Of a stretch of DNA of 17,200 bases, positions 1 through 7,176 are shown one piece after another (positions within the stretch are counted from its first letter, which is position 1; each line of letters opens with the position of its first letter). A model generated the notes under the pieces. The model worked only from the letters and a program-made list of their open reading frames with translations, was not told where the DNA came from and searched no databases. This DNA comes from Kiritimatiellota bacterium (GTDB lineage Bacteria > Verrucomicrobiota > Kiritimatiellia > JAAZAB01): contig VSJD01000208.1 in the NCBI GenBank assembly GCA_008636095.1, positions 1 through 17,200 of the forward strand, in the 5' to 3' direction. Made by a program: the position numbers and the translations under genes.

Positions 1-238
1 AGACCTTGGATAATTCCTCGACGGCGATGCTTAAGTCCATGACCCCGCCACCCAGTCCGCCGTATTTTTCCTCAATGTAGATCCCGCACAAATCCGCCTG
101 GGCAAATACCTTCAGGATTTCATGTGGAAACTCGTTGGCTTCGTCGTAGTGCTCGCGGATCGGCTTCATCTTTTCCTGGGCCACCTGGCGGCACAAGTCC
201 CGGATCATTTCCTGCTGTTCGGTCAGACCATAGTTCAT
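1..238 (-). CDS. Acyl-CoA dehydrogenase, N-terminal part (cut by window edge)
   Basis: The reverse strand encodes 79 residues from an ATG at 236-238 and continues past position 1. The translation begins MNYGLTEQQEMIRDLCRQ and contains IYIEEKYGGLGGG and AVEELSKV. This is the typical N-terminal helical domain of acyl-CoA dehydrogenases (LTEEQ..., then PEEYGGLG, then EEL). Such enzymes are FAD-dependent and introduce the alpha-beta double bond in acyl-CoA, passing electrons to ETF. The start is supported by an AGGAGA ribosome site at about 247-252, 8 bases upstream, and by a near-consensus promoter upstream. The catalytic base and FAD-contact regions lie outside the window, so substrate chain length cannot be judged. 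Confidence 0.88.
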   Translation of the reverse strand, partial: MNYGLTEQQEMIRDLCRQVAQEKMKPIREHYDEANEFPHEILKVFAQADLCGIYIEEKYGGLGGGVMDLSIAVEELSKV

Positions 239-282
239 GGAACTTTTCTCCTGTGGGTTTTGACTGCTCATTGAAAGGCGGC

Positions 283-311
283 ATTATAAACAGAGCACGG
301 TTGATGGTCAA
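283..311 (-). promoter_or_regulatory. Sigma-70 promoter of the acyl-CoA dehydrogenase gene
   Basis: On the minus strand a perfect TATAAT (283-288) lies exactly 17 bases from TTGACC (306-311, five of six matches to TTGACA). Transcription would start near 276, giving a leader of about 38 bases that contains the ribosome site. The -35 hexamer lies inside the first heptads of the adjacent ATGG array, so the repeat supplies half of the promoter. The hexamers and spacing are seen directly; activity is inferred. Confidence 0.6.
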
Positions 312-395
312 TGGAGAATGGAGCATGTGCAATGGAAAATGGTCGGCGGCTTTCCTGTTTTCCCATTAACCATAAACCATTAACCATTAACCATT
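304..395. repeat. Inverted heptad array 1 (ATGGNNA family)
   Basis: The left arm (304-345) reads as six consecutive 7-mers: ATGGTCA, ATGGAGA, ATGGAGC, ATGTGCA, ATGGAAA, ATGGTCG. The right arm (362-395) is the reverse complement type: AACCATT repeated with one variant, AACCATA. The arms are separated by about 16 bases and can form an imperfect hairpin. The right arm contains the recD2 stop codon. The left arm contains the -35 box of the dehydrogenase promoter. Confidence 0.85.
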
Positions 396-2570
396 CTTCG
401 GCATGGCGGCCAAACGCTGTTTCAGGCGGGTGCGGCGTTCGACGGTGCAGTTGTTGTGGATGGCGATTGACACCGCCTTTTTCGAACCAACCAGACACAC
501 TAGTTTACGCCCCCGCGTCAGCGCGGTATATAGCAGGTTGCGCTGAAGAAGCTTGTAATGTTGGGTTGTCATCAGAATTACCACGGCCGGATGTTCACTG
601 CCTTGCGCCTTGTGGATGGAACTGGCATAGGCCAGGCTGAGTTCATCCAGTTCGTAAAGCTGATAGGTTACCCGTCGGCCATCGAAATCTACCTCGACTT
701 CCTGGTCCTCGGCGGAAATCGTCCGAATCTGCCCGATGTCCCCGTTATAGACGTCCTTGTCGTAATTATTCCGCATTTGCATGACGCGGTCGCCGGCGCG
801 GTATATGCGCCCGTAACGCGTGACTGACTCGCCCTTGGGATTAAGCACGTCTTGCAGGATTGCGTTCATATTCTCGGCGCCCAGTTGGAATCGGCGCATG
901 GGCGTCAGGAGTTGGATATCCGTACGCGGGTTCAAGCCAAACCGTTGGGGGATGCGCTTGGTGATCAGTTCGATGGCGGCGCGGATGACTTTGTCGGGAT
1001 CGTTTTCATCCACAAAATAAAAGTCGGAATCGTCGCTGGCCGGCGGCACTTCAAAAAACTGGCCCGTGTTGACCCGATGCGCATTATGCACGATCCAGCT
1101 CCGCGCGCTTTGCCGGAAAATAACGTTCAGCTTGACTGAGGGTAGGGCGCCGGACGCAATCATGTCCCGTAACACGTTGCCGGGTCCCACACTGGGTAAC
1201 TGATCGGCATCGCCCACAAGTACCAGCCGGGATGCGGGCGGGAGGGCCAGCAGGAAGGTCAACATCAGGCTGACATCAATCATCGAAACTTCATCCAGGA
1301 TAAACACGTCGCCGGCCAGTGGTTTCGCCTGGTTGTGATCGAAGCGGCCTGTGGCCGGCATGAATTTCAGCAACCGGTGGAGTGTCATGGCCGGGTGACG
1401 GGTGGCTTCTTCCATGCGTTTGGCGGCGCGCCCGGTCGGCGCCGCCAGGCACACATTCAAGCGCTTGGCCGCAAACATGTCCACTAAGGCGCGAATAATG
1501 GTGGTTTTACCGACTCCGGGCCCACCCGTGATGATACTCACTTTTTCCATCAGCGCCAATGTCAGGGCCTGGACCTGGCCGGGTGCAAAGGTGATGCGCA
1601 TTCGTCCGGCGGCCCATAGAATAGCTTTGGCGGTCTCTTCCGGCATCCAGCGGGGTGGGGTTTTCAGCAGGCGCGCGATCTGCGCGGCAATTCCCGTTTC
1701 GGCATAATACAGCGAGGCCAGGTATATGGCGGTATCTTCCTCGATCAATGTCCGCTTGCCGAGTTCGAGCGCCAAAGCTTCTTCAAGCACGGCGGGGGGA
1801 ATGGTCAGCAGTTGCTCCGCCGTGGCCAGCAAATCCTCGCGCGGGCAGTAGCAATGGCCTTCATCCGTCAGCGTGTGGAGCGTGTAAACGATGCCGGCTT
1901 GGGCCCGTACCACCGATTGTGGCGGGATGCCGATGGCCATGGCGATTTTATCGGCGGACTTGAAGCCAATGCCCCAGATATCCGCCGCCAGCCGGTAGGG
2001 GTTGGCGCGCACCAGGGCGATGGCGTCATCCCCGTAAGTGCGGTAAATGCGCATGGCCTGTGAAGTGCTTACGTTGTGGCCGTGCAGGAAAATCATGATG
2101 TCGCGCACGGCCTTCTGCTCATTCCAGGCGGTCTTGATCTGCTCCCGCCGCTTTTTGCCGATGCCTTCGACCGATTCCAGGCGTGCCGATTCCCGGTTGA
2201 TAACCCGCAGGGTATCCTCGCCGAATTTCTTAACCAGCCGCCCGGCCAGGACCGGACCGATGCCCTGAATGAGGCCACTGGCCAGATATTTTTCAATGCC
2301 CGCGGCGGACTGCGGCTCGACACATACCATCTTGTGGGCGTTGAACTGGAGCCCATGCGTTTTGTGGCGGATCCAGTGGCCTTCGGCCTGCAGGTTTTCA
2401 CCTGCCCAGATGGCCGCGCACGTGCCGACAATCACGACGCCTTCCCTGTGGCCGGTGGTTTTTAAAACACAAACGGTGTATCCGGACTCTTCCGAGCGAT
2501 ACACGATGTGATCAATGATTCCCGCTATGGTTTCTGCCTGAGTAGCATCGGATGGGGCAGGGGTGGCCAT
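387..2570 (-). CDS. recD2: RecD2-type ATP-dependent 5'-3' DNA helicase (SF1B)
   Basis: This 727-residue protein is close in size to stand-alone RecD2 helicases. It unwinds DNA 5' to 3' with ATP and acts in replication and repair without RecBC. Helix-hairpin-helix segments are visible at about 101-117 (IQGIGPVLAGRL), 134-145 and 198-210, which is diagnostic for RecD2 over RecD. The helicase core shows Walker A GGPGVGKTT (349-357), Walker B FILDEVSM (about 423-430), motif III LVGDADQLPSVGPG (451-464), motif V SIHKAQGSE (651-659) and motif VI YTALTRGR (681-688). No strong ribosome site precedes the ATG, which lies 6 bases after the upstream gene's stop, so translational coupling is likely. The last two codons and the TAA stop lie in heptad array 1. 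Confidence 0.95.
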   Translation of the reverse strand: MATPAPSDATQAETIAGIIDHIVYRSEESGYTVCVLKTTGHREGVVIVGTCAAIWAGENLQAEGHWIRHKTHGLQFNAHKMVCVEPQSAAGIEKYLASGLIQGIGPVLAGRLVKKFGEDTLRVINRESARLESVEGIGKKRREQIKTAWNEQKAVRDIMIFLHGHNVSTSQAMRIYRTYGDDAIALVRANPYRLAADIWGIGFKSADKIAMAIGIPPQSVVRAQAGIVYTLHTLTDEGHCYCPREDLLATAEQLLTIPPAVLEEALALELGKRTLIEEDTAIYLASLYYAETGIAAQIARLLKTPPRWMPEETAKAILWAAGRMRITFAPGQVQALTLALMEKVSIITGGPGVGKTTIIRALVDMFAAKRLNVCLAAPTGRAAKRMEEATRHPAMTLHRLLKFMPATGRFDHNQAKPLAGDVFILDEVSMIDVSLMLTFLLALPPASRLVLVGDADQLPSVGPGNVLRDMIASGALPSVKLNVIFRQSARSWIVHNAHRVNTGQFFEVPPASDDSDFYFVDENDPDKVIRAAIELITKRIPQRFGLNPRTDIQLLTPMRRFQLGAENMNAILQDVLNPKGESVTRYGRIYRAGDRVMQMRNNYDKDVYNGDIGQIRTISAEDQEVEVDFDGRRVTYQLYELDELSLAYASSIHKAQGSEHPAVVILMTTQHYKLLQRNLLYTALTRGRKLVCLVGSKKAVSIAIHNNCTVERRTRLKQRLAAMPKNG

Positions 2571-2576
2571 GGGAAT

Positions 2577-3341
2577 TTAAGGTGAGGGGATCGGCAGTCG
2601 GAGCGTGACGGCGTTGGAGGTCGTTATAGTTAGACTGTCGGCCGTTACCTCTTCGATTGCCGGCGGTGCTTTGGCTTCTTTTACCGGTCGTGCTTCGGGT
2701 GGAGCCGCATTCATGATTTTGCGTTGCACTTCTTGCATAAGCTCGTGCAAAATTTGCAGTTCACTGTCCCGGCTTTGTAACATGTTTTTGGTTTGCGCGT
2801 TCTGGGATTTGAGCATATCGGCCAGCGTCTGTTTTTTAGCGTCCAGGTCGGCTATGAGTTGCTTAATATCTGCCTGCGCCTGGACTGTATTGGTGTCGGC
2901 GCGGGATGTATTGCTGATTTCTGACTCGCCTGGGCGAAGCGCTCCGGCGGAGCCTGGTTGCTGATCCCGCCTTTGGCGGGACAAGTTCCTGCCTTGCCCC
3001 GCGTCTCGCGGGGTTGCCGATCTCTGATCGCTGTCTTCTGTCCCCTGATCTCTGGTCTGAACATCGGGCCGGAGCAATGCGTACAACGATTGCCGTTCCG
3101 TGCGCAGTTGGTCCAGCAGGCTGTGGGCAAACCAGAGGCCGCCGCCGATGGCCACGGCCAGAAGCACAAGCAAGAGCATGCTGATCCGGACATACTCGTT
3201 GCGCAGGCGCCGGCGTTCGTTTTCCAGCATCTGCTCGAGGAGCTGTTTCAGCATTTCGGTCGTGGGCGAAGGGACGGGCACGGCCGGCAGATGCTCCCCT
3301 GCTTTCAGGTGCACCACATCGCTTTCAGCGTCATTAGACAT
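2577..3341 (-). CDS. Single-pass membrane protein with coiled coil, unknown function
   Basis: The 254-residue product (from MSNDAESD) is not one I recognise. Residues about 54-76 form one hydrophobic membrane segment after a charged N-terminal region. Residues 95-142 are low-complexity, rich in Arg, Gln, Ser and Asp, and are encoded by repeat DNA. Residues about 150-210 are a predicted coiled coil (KQLIADLDAKKQTLADML). The C-terminal tail (212-254) is Pro/Ala-rich. An upstream in-frame ATG at 3384-3386 would add 15 residues. I prefer 3339-3341 because a minus-strand TATAAA at 3370-3375 would put the transcript start between the two. The gene ends 6 bases before recD2, so the two are probably co-transcribed. 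A link to helicase function is not implied. Confidence 0.6.
   Translation of the reverse strand: MSNDAESDVVHLKAGEHLPAVPVPSPTTEMLKQLLEQMLENERRRLRNEYVRISMLLLVLLAVAIGGGLWFAHSLLDQLRTERQSLYALLRPDVQTRDQGTEDSDQRSATPRDAGQGRNLSRQRRDQQPGSAGALRPGESEISNTSRADTNTVQAQADIKQLIADLDAKKQTLADMLKSQNAQTKNMLQSRDSELQILHELMQEVQRKIMNAAPPEARPVKEAKAPPAIEEVTADSLTITTSNAVTLRLPIPSP
2916..3060. repeat. Heptad repeats plus three palindromes inside a coding region
   Basis: Positions 3019-3060 read as 7-mers GATCTCT, GATCGCT, GTCTTCT, GTCCCCT, GATCTCT, GGTCTGA. Positions 2916-2929 hold GATTTCT, GACTCGC. Between them are three palindromes: GCTCCGGCGGAGC (2941-2953), CCCGCCTTTGGCGGG (2966-2980) and CCCCGCG..CGCGGGG (2997-3013). 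Elsewhere in this window such material is intergenic. Here it stays open in the frame of the membrane protein and encodes about residues 95-142. Confidence 0.75.
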
Positions 3342-3349
3342 ATTCGTTC

Positions 3350-3377
3350 TTGATCTTTTGGGCGGACGGTTTATATT
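3350..3377 (+). promoter_or_regulatory. Likely promoter of tRNA-Leu
   Basis: TTGATC (3350-3355, four of six matches) and TATATT (3372-3377, five of six) are separated by 16 bases. They lie about 29 bases before the mature tRNA 5' end, which leaves a short leader for RNase P. The region overlaps the start of the divergent membrane-protein gene. Confidence 0.45.
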
Positions 3378-3405
3378 GATTTGCATTTACCAACAAAATC
3401 ATGTT

Positions 3406-3488
3406 GCACGGGTGGCGGAATGGCAGACGCGTTAGTTTAAGGGGCTAATGTCAGAAATGACGTGCGGGTTCAACTCCCGCCCCGTGCA
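3406..3488 (+). tRNA. tRNA-Leu (anticodon AAG), CCA not encoded
   Basis: The sequence folds by hand into a class II tRNA. The acceptor stem is GCACGGG/CCCGTGC with discriminator A73. The D stem is GCG/CGC around a loop containing GG. The anticodon stem TTAGT/GCTAA encloses loop TTAAGGG. The long variable arm TGTCA-GAAA-TGACG precedes a GCGGG/CCCGC T stem with loop TTCAACT. The long arm and A73 fit leucine. The anticodon AAG is at 3439-3441, where bacterial leucine tRNAs normally have GAG. The bases after A73 are CT, not CCA, so the end must be added by the CCA enzyme. Confidence 0.93.
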
Positions 3489-3525
3489 CTTTCTTCGCGT
3501 TGCTTAGTCTTCCCCGTGTGAAGCA

Positions 3526-3602
3526 CCCCGTGGCAAGCCGCAGGGTATCTTTGCGGAACCCTGCGAAGCCAGGAACGTATTCCTCTCTGTGGCAAGCCAC
3601 AG
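3526..3602. repeat. Two tandem palindromes (GTGGCAAGCCAC type) after the tRNA
   Basis: The first copy (3526-3545) reads CCCCGTGGCAAGCCGCAGGG. The second (core 3587-3602) reads CTGTGGCAAGCCACAG and is a perfect 7-bp stem around AA. Together with heptad array 2 they fill the 314-base gap between the tRNA and rdgB, where I see no gene. Neither hairpin is followed by a T run, so they are not convincing terminators. Confidence 0.7.
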
Positions 3603-3687
3603 GGCTTTCTGGCGAAGAAGGGTGAACGCAAACACTGTCCGCAATATTGCCGTTCGGCGCATGAACTGTCAACCTCTTTAATCGGGA

Positions 3688-3797
3688 GTGGTCAATGAAA
3701 AACGGTTAATGGACGATGATGCAAAAAACGGTGAAATCATTGCCCCCTTCGCTTGTCCATGTTTCATCAACCATTTCCCATTGACCATTATCCATTA
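3688..3797. repeat. Inverted heptad array 2 (ATGGNNA family)
   Basis: The left arm reads GTGGTCA, ATGAAAA, ACGGTTA, ATGGACG, ATGATGC (3688-3722). The right arm reads TCCATGT, TTCATCA, ACCATTT, CCCATTG, ACCATTA, TCCATTA (3756-3797). The period is strictly 7 and the arms are roughly inverted, with a 33-base centre. The right arm ends 5 bases before the rdgB start codon and leaves no room for a normal ribosome site. Confidence 0.8.
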
Positions 3798-3802
3798 TTT
3801 CT

Positions 3803-4447
3803 ATGAAACTCCTGATTGCCAGCCGTAATCCGCATAAGCTCACGGAAATCCGTGCGATCTTCAACCTGCCCGGCATGGAAATCGTTGGCGCCCATGAAAT
3901 TGAGGGGCTTCCGGAAGTCATTGAAGACGGCCGGACTTTTCAGGCCAATGCGGTCAAGAAGGCTGTTTCGCTGGCCATGCTGACGAAACTCTGGACGTTG
4001 GCTGACGATTCCGGTTTAGAGGTCGAAGCGCTGAACGGCGAGCCGGGAGTTTGTTCGGCGCGTTTTGCCGGTGAACCGGCGAATTACGTTGCCAACAATG
4101 TCAAGTTGTTGAACCTGCTGGAAAACAATGAACACCGCGCGGCGCGCTTTATATGTGTCGTAGCCCTTTCAAGTCCTAACGGTCGGGCCCAGATTGTCGA
4201 GGGCATTTGTCAGGGCCGGATTTTATGCGAGAGCCGCGGCGAGCAGGGGTTTGGTTACGATCCGCTCTTTATGCCCGACAATTACGAGCAGACGTTTGCA
4301 CAGATGGACGCCGCACTCAAAAATCAAATTTCACACCGTGCCATGGCTCTCAAGCGAGCCATGCAGACCTGGAGCGAACTGCTGGGCCAGTCGGCCGCTG
4401 ATTGGCCCGCGCGCCGGACGAAACGGAAGATTTTTGAAAAAGATTAA
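3803..4447 (+). CDS. rdgB: XTP/dITP diphosphatase (HAM1/RdgB family)
   Basis: The 214-residue protein hydrolyses non-canonical purine triphosphates (XTP, dITP) to the monophosphate and pyrophosphate, keeping them out of DNA and RNA. Family motifs are present in order: LIASRNPHKLTEI (4-16), ADDSGLEV (67-74), GEPGVCSARFAG (79-90), GFGYDPLF (149-156) and NQISHRAMALK (174-184). The last 20 residues (PARRTKRKIFEKD) are a basic extension slightly beyond the usual end. The chosen ATG fits the family N-terminus, but no Shine-Dalgarno sequence precedes it. The upstream 45 bases are heptad array 2, so initiation may be weak or SD-independent. It stands alone on the plus strand and converges with the next gene. 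Confidence 0.95.
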   Translation: MKLLIASRNPHKLTEIRAIFNLPGMEIVGAHEIEGLPEVIEDGRTFQANAVKKAVSLAMLTKLWTLADDSGLEVEALNGEPGVCSARFAGEPANYVANNVKLLNLLENNEHRAARFICVVALSSPNGRAQIVEGICQGRILCESRGEQGFGYDPLFMPDNYEQTFAQMDAALKNQISHRAMALKRAMQTWSELLGQSAADWPARRTKRKIFEKD

Positions 4448-4467
4448 TTTAATGGGGCTTCTGACGC

Positions 4468-4532
4468 GGCCCGACCGCGCTTCTGGGCGTGGCAAGCAGC
4501 CTGTTTTACCCCGCGTATGGCGGGGTCGGGCC
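4468..4532. terminator. Hairpin between convergent genes, possible bidirectional terminator
   Basis: GGCCCGACC (4468-4476) can pair with GGTCGGGCC (4524-4532). An alternative inner hairpin, CCCCGC/GCGGGG, lies at 4509-4525. It occupies the 103-base space between the ends of rdgB and the convergent unknown gene. No immediate T run follows on either strand, so a terminator role rests mostly on position. The inner palindrome resembles the others scattered through the window. Confidence 0.4.
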
Positions 4533-4550
4533 CCACCTAAATGAATCCTT

Positions 4551-6164
4551 TTAAGGTTCCGCGCGTGGGCCGATTTCCACGTGCACAACTGCGTTCGAAC
4601 CTTCCGGTTCCATCCACAGCGTGCACGATTGGAGCGGGCGGATTTGATCCAGGAGCGTCCGCACGGCCTTGATGGCGTGCGGCATCGACGGTGTGTCGGC
4701 CGTGCGCTGACTAAGGCCCCATAGGCTTAACGCCAACTGGACGGTCTTGCCGCCGGCATCAAGGTCCAACCAGGCCAGTCCCGATGTATTTTTGGCCGAC
4801 ATCGCGCCGTGCCAGCCCTCAGGTGTCAGCGGAGTTTCGTTGCCCAGCTTCTGGAACCGTCGTATCAGTTTGGCCAGACTGCCGGCCTGGCTGGATACAA
4901 TCAGCCAATCGCCGACGAGGGTGTAGGCCGGCCGGTCTTCCGCCTCCAGCGCGGCCAAGGTGTTGTTGCTGGTAATTTCAATCGTCCAAATCGCTTGCGA
5001 ACCCACGGTCAGCGGGATGGGATCCTGGATGAGACCCAGCCGGTGCCGTGCATTCAGTAGATCGAGTTCGCGGCCAATCATGCGGCGAATGCTCTCCGGT
5101 TGTCGCACGCGGATAAAAGCCATGAGGGCCGGAATGCTCAGGCGCAACGGTTTGCGGCCATAGCCGCCGCCGTACTCGCCGGTGAAGAGCGCCAGTACCA
5201 GGCCGTTGGTATCCTGTTGAATCCAATCGGATTGAAGGATGCGACGGATTGTCTGGAGCCAGGTGGATTCGGTTGTTGTTGAGCACAGTCCGTCCTGGAG
5301 CGTGGGCAAGGGAAGTGCCATGACCAGCGCCGGTAAATTCCCAAGGGCCTGTTCCACGGCGGCGATATTAATGCTGTCTGCGAGCTGAACCTGTCGGTAC
5401 GGGCTTGGTTGTAACCGAATGGTTGCGGAAAGGCCCTGGTCATCAAAGCGGGTAAGGGCGCCGGTCAGCGTGAATTTTTCCGCGTTGGTACCTTGCCACT
5501 GACCCCACGCGACATCAGGGGAAACCGGTTCCGGCATCTTCCGCAATTCGGCCAGCACCCGGGTGGAAGGTATTAATCCATCATAGGCCATGAGCACATA
5601 ACGAATTGCGGCCGGATCGGGCGACAAGCAGGCCAGCAAAACACCGTCGCCACAGGCGAACGATAGTCGTTGGCCGTCGGCCAGGGGCGTTTGCAGGCCC
5701 CACATGGTTCGGCTTCCAAAGGTGCCCAGTTCTTTGATGATAGGCCATTGGCTGCCCGACCATCGGCCCCAATACAGGGCCCAGCGCACGCAAGGGCTCC
5801 AGCCTCCAATCCAGGAGACTGCCATCCAAGTGGGCTTACCTGTGCCGCCTGGTGTTGGAAGATAAGCGAACAATGTGTCGCGTCGGGCCAGCTGTATCAG
5901 TCGTGAAACCGAGCGGAGTGTGTTGGGATCCGAGGTCTGTCCGGATGTTTCTTCGGTGCCGAGCAAGGGATTCAGCCAGATATTGGTGGCCAGCTGGGGC
6001 CAGCGTTGCGCCAGGTTCTGGTGCGAACTGACCAGTGCGGCATCGGCGGGAATGGCGCGATACAAGCTGGCGGGATCATAAGGAATCCAGAATAGGTAGC
6101 CGATCACGGCGATAAAAAAAACCGCCAGCGCGCAGGATGTGAGCCATCGTCGTCGCAACATCAT
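4551..6164 (-). CDS. Membrane-anchored protein of unknown function
   Basis: From the ATG at 6162-6164 the product is 537 residues. That start has AAAGG 8 bases upstream. A longer in-frame opening would run 32 codons further and overlap pyrD, and its extra residues look non-coding. Residues about 7-27 form one membrane segment, so most of the protein is probably extracytoplasmic. The segment right after it (YRAIPADAALVSSHQ) resembles the 'P-A-D' opening of DUF3352-like surface proteins, but this is only a resemblance. Other visible features are a Gly/Tyr patch (GEYGGGYGR) and Trp-rich stretches. It follows pyrD by 28 bases and is probably in the pyrKD operon. I see no catalytic motif. Confidence 0.75.
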   Translation of the reverse strand: MMLRRRWLTSCALAVFFIAVIGYLFWIPYDPASLYRAIPADAALVSSHQNLAQRWPQLATNIWLNPLLGTEETSGQTSDPNTLRSVSRLIQLARRDTLFAYLPTPGGTGKPTWMAVSWIGGWSPCVRWALYWGRWSGSQWPIIKELGTFGSRTMWGLQTPLADGQRLSFACGDGVLLACLSPDPAAIRYVLMAYDGLIPSTRVLAELRKMPEPVSPDVAWGQWQGTNAEKFTLTGALTRFDDQGLSATIRLQPSPYRQVQLADSINIAAVEQALGNLPALVMALPLPTLQDGLCSTTTESTWLQTIRRILQSDWIQQDTNGLVLALFTGEYGGGYGRKPLRLSIPALMAFIRVRQPESIRRMIGRELDLLNARHRLGLIQDPIPLTVGSQAIWTIEITSNNTLAALEAEDRPAYTLVGDWLIVSSQAGSLAKLIRRFQKLGNETPLTPEGWHGAMSAKNTSGLAWLDLDAGGKTVQLALSLWGLSQRTADTPSMPHAIKAVRTLLDQIRPLQSCTLWMEPEGSNAVVHVEIGPRAEP

Positions 6165-6192
6165 ACAGGTAACCTTTGTCCCCGAGGGTTTA

Positions 6193-7140
6193 TTAGGATG
6201 CGGAGCCGGTTTCCAGCGTACCGACCAGGGCGCGCACCGATGCCAGGTGATGCCGCACAAGATAGGCTTCGATACCTTTGATAACAGCCAGCGTGCATCG
6301 GGGCTCGCTGAAGTTGGCCGTACCCACGGCGACCGCTGAAGCTCCGGCGATAATGAAGGCTAATGCCTCTTTGGCCGAAGTAATCCCCCCCATGCCGATT
6401 ACTGGAATTTTGACGGCCCGTGCCGCTTCCCAGACCATCTTGAGCGCGATGGTGTGAATGGCCGGGCCGGTCAGTCCGCCTGTAATGTTGGCCAGGATCG
6501 GTCGCCGCGTTTCGATATCAATCGCCATGGCGGGAAACGAGTTGATCAACGAGACGGCATCAGCCCCGCAGGCTTCGGCAATGCGCGCAAATTCCGCGAT
6601 TGCCGGCACATTCGGCGAAAGCTTGGGAATCAGCGGTAGGCGGGTGCGCGCGCGCACGGCGGCAATGACCCGCCGGGCCATTTTTTTGTCGGTGCCGAAC
6701 GCAATGCCGCCATGCTTGATGTTGGGGCAGGAGATATTCAATTCCAGGCCATGCACACCAGGCACCTCGCTGAAGCGTTCGGCGATGGCCGCGTATTCCT
6801 CGATCGTGTGGCCCCAGATGTTGACAATTACCGGCGCCTGGTACTGCCGCAGGAATGGGAGATAGTCGCGGACAAAGCCCTCAAAACCCGGGTTCTGCAG
6901 GCCAATGGCATTGAGAAGTCCGCCCGGTACTTCCACTAAACGCGGGGTTGGATTGCCTTGGGCGGGCTTAAGGCTGATGCCTTTAACCACGATGGCGCCC
7001 AGCCGGTTGAGATCAACGAGCCGGGCAAATTCCGGGCCAAATCCAAATGTGCCGGAAGCTGTCATGACCGGATTCTGCATGACAAGGCCACCGATGCGGA
7101 TGGAGAGATCTGGTTTCATGGGCATAGTGTGTTTATTCAT
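6193..7140 (-). CDS. pyrD: Dihydroorotate dehydrogenase, class 1B catalytic subunit
   Basis: From the ATG at 7138-7140 the protein is 315 residues. It is the FMN subunit that oxidises dihydroorotate to orotate in pyrimidine synthesis. Motifs include NPVMTASGTFGFG (23-35), NAIGLQNPG (77-85), the ELNISCPNIKHGG catalytic loop with Cys138, IPKLSPN (171-177), GMGGITSAKEAL (249-260) and GASAVAVGTANF (266-277). The active-site Cys rather than Ser marks class 1. The adjacent pyrK marks 1B, which uses NAD. A longer opening from 7185 would start inside heptad array 3 and add residues unlike the family. Ribosome site strength is poor at all candidate ATGs. Confidence 0.95.
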   Translation of the reverse strand: MNKHTMPMKPDLSIRIGGLVMQNPVMTASGTFGFGPEFARLVDLNRLGAIVVKGISLKPAQGNPTPRLVEVPGGLLNAIGLQNPGFEGFVRDYLPFLRQYQAPVIVNIWGHTIEEYAAIAERFSEVPGVHGLELNISCPNIKHGGIAFGTDKKMARRVIAAVRARTRLPLIPKLSPNVPAIAEFARIAEACGADAVSLINSFPAMAIDIETRRPILANITGGLTGPAIHTIALKMVWEAARAVKIPVIGMGGITSAKEALAFIIAGASAVAVGTANFSEPRCTLAVIKGIEAYLVRHHLASVRALVGTLETGSAS

Positions 7141-7176
7141 TCTCAGTGTGCCAGTTATGAGAAACGATTCGAAGGA

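Noticed and set aside
304..395. Possible CRISPR array from repeated units
   Set aside because: Units are 7 bases without spacers and occur as inverted arms; no cas gene is present.
3526..3602. Terminator of the tRNA gene
   Set aside because: The hairpins have no following T run and match a dispersed palindrome type; termination here cannot be claimed.
3451..3672. Minus-strand frame of 73 codons ending GAGVEPARHF
   Set aside because: The ending is the well-known false translation of the antisense of a tRNA 3' half; the rest covers palindromes.
6162..6260. Upstream extension of the 537-residue protein into pyrD
   Set aside because: The extra 32 codons overlap pyrD by 68 bases and precede a good start with ribosome site directly before the membrane segment.
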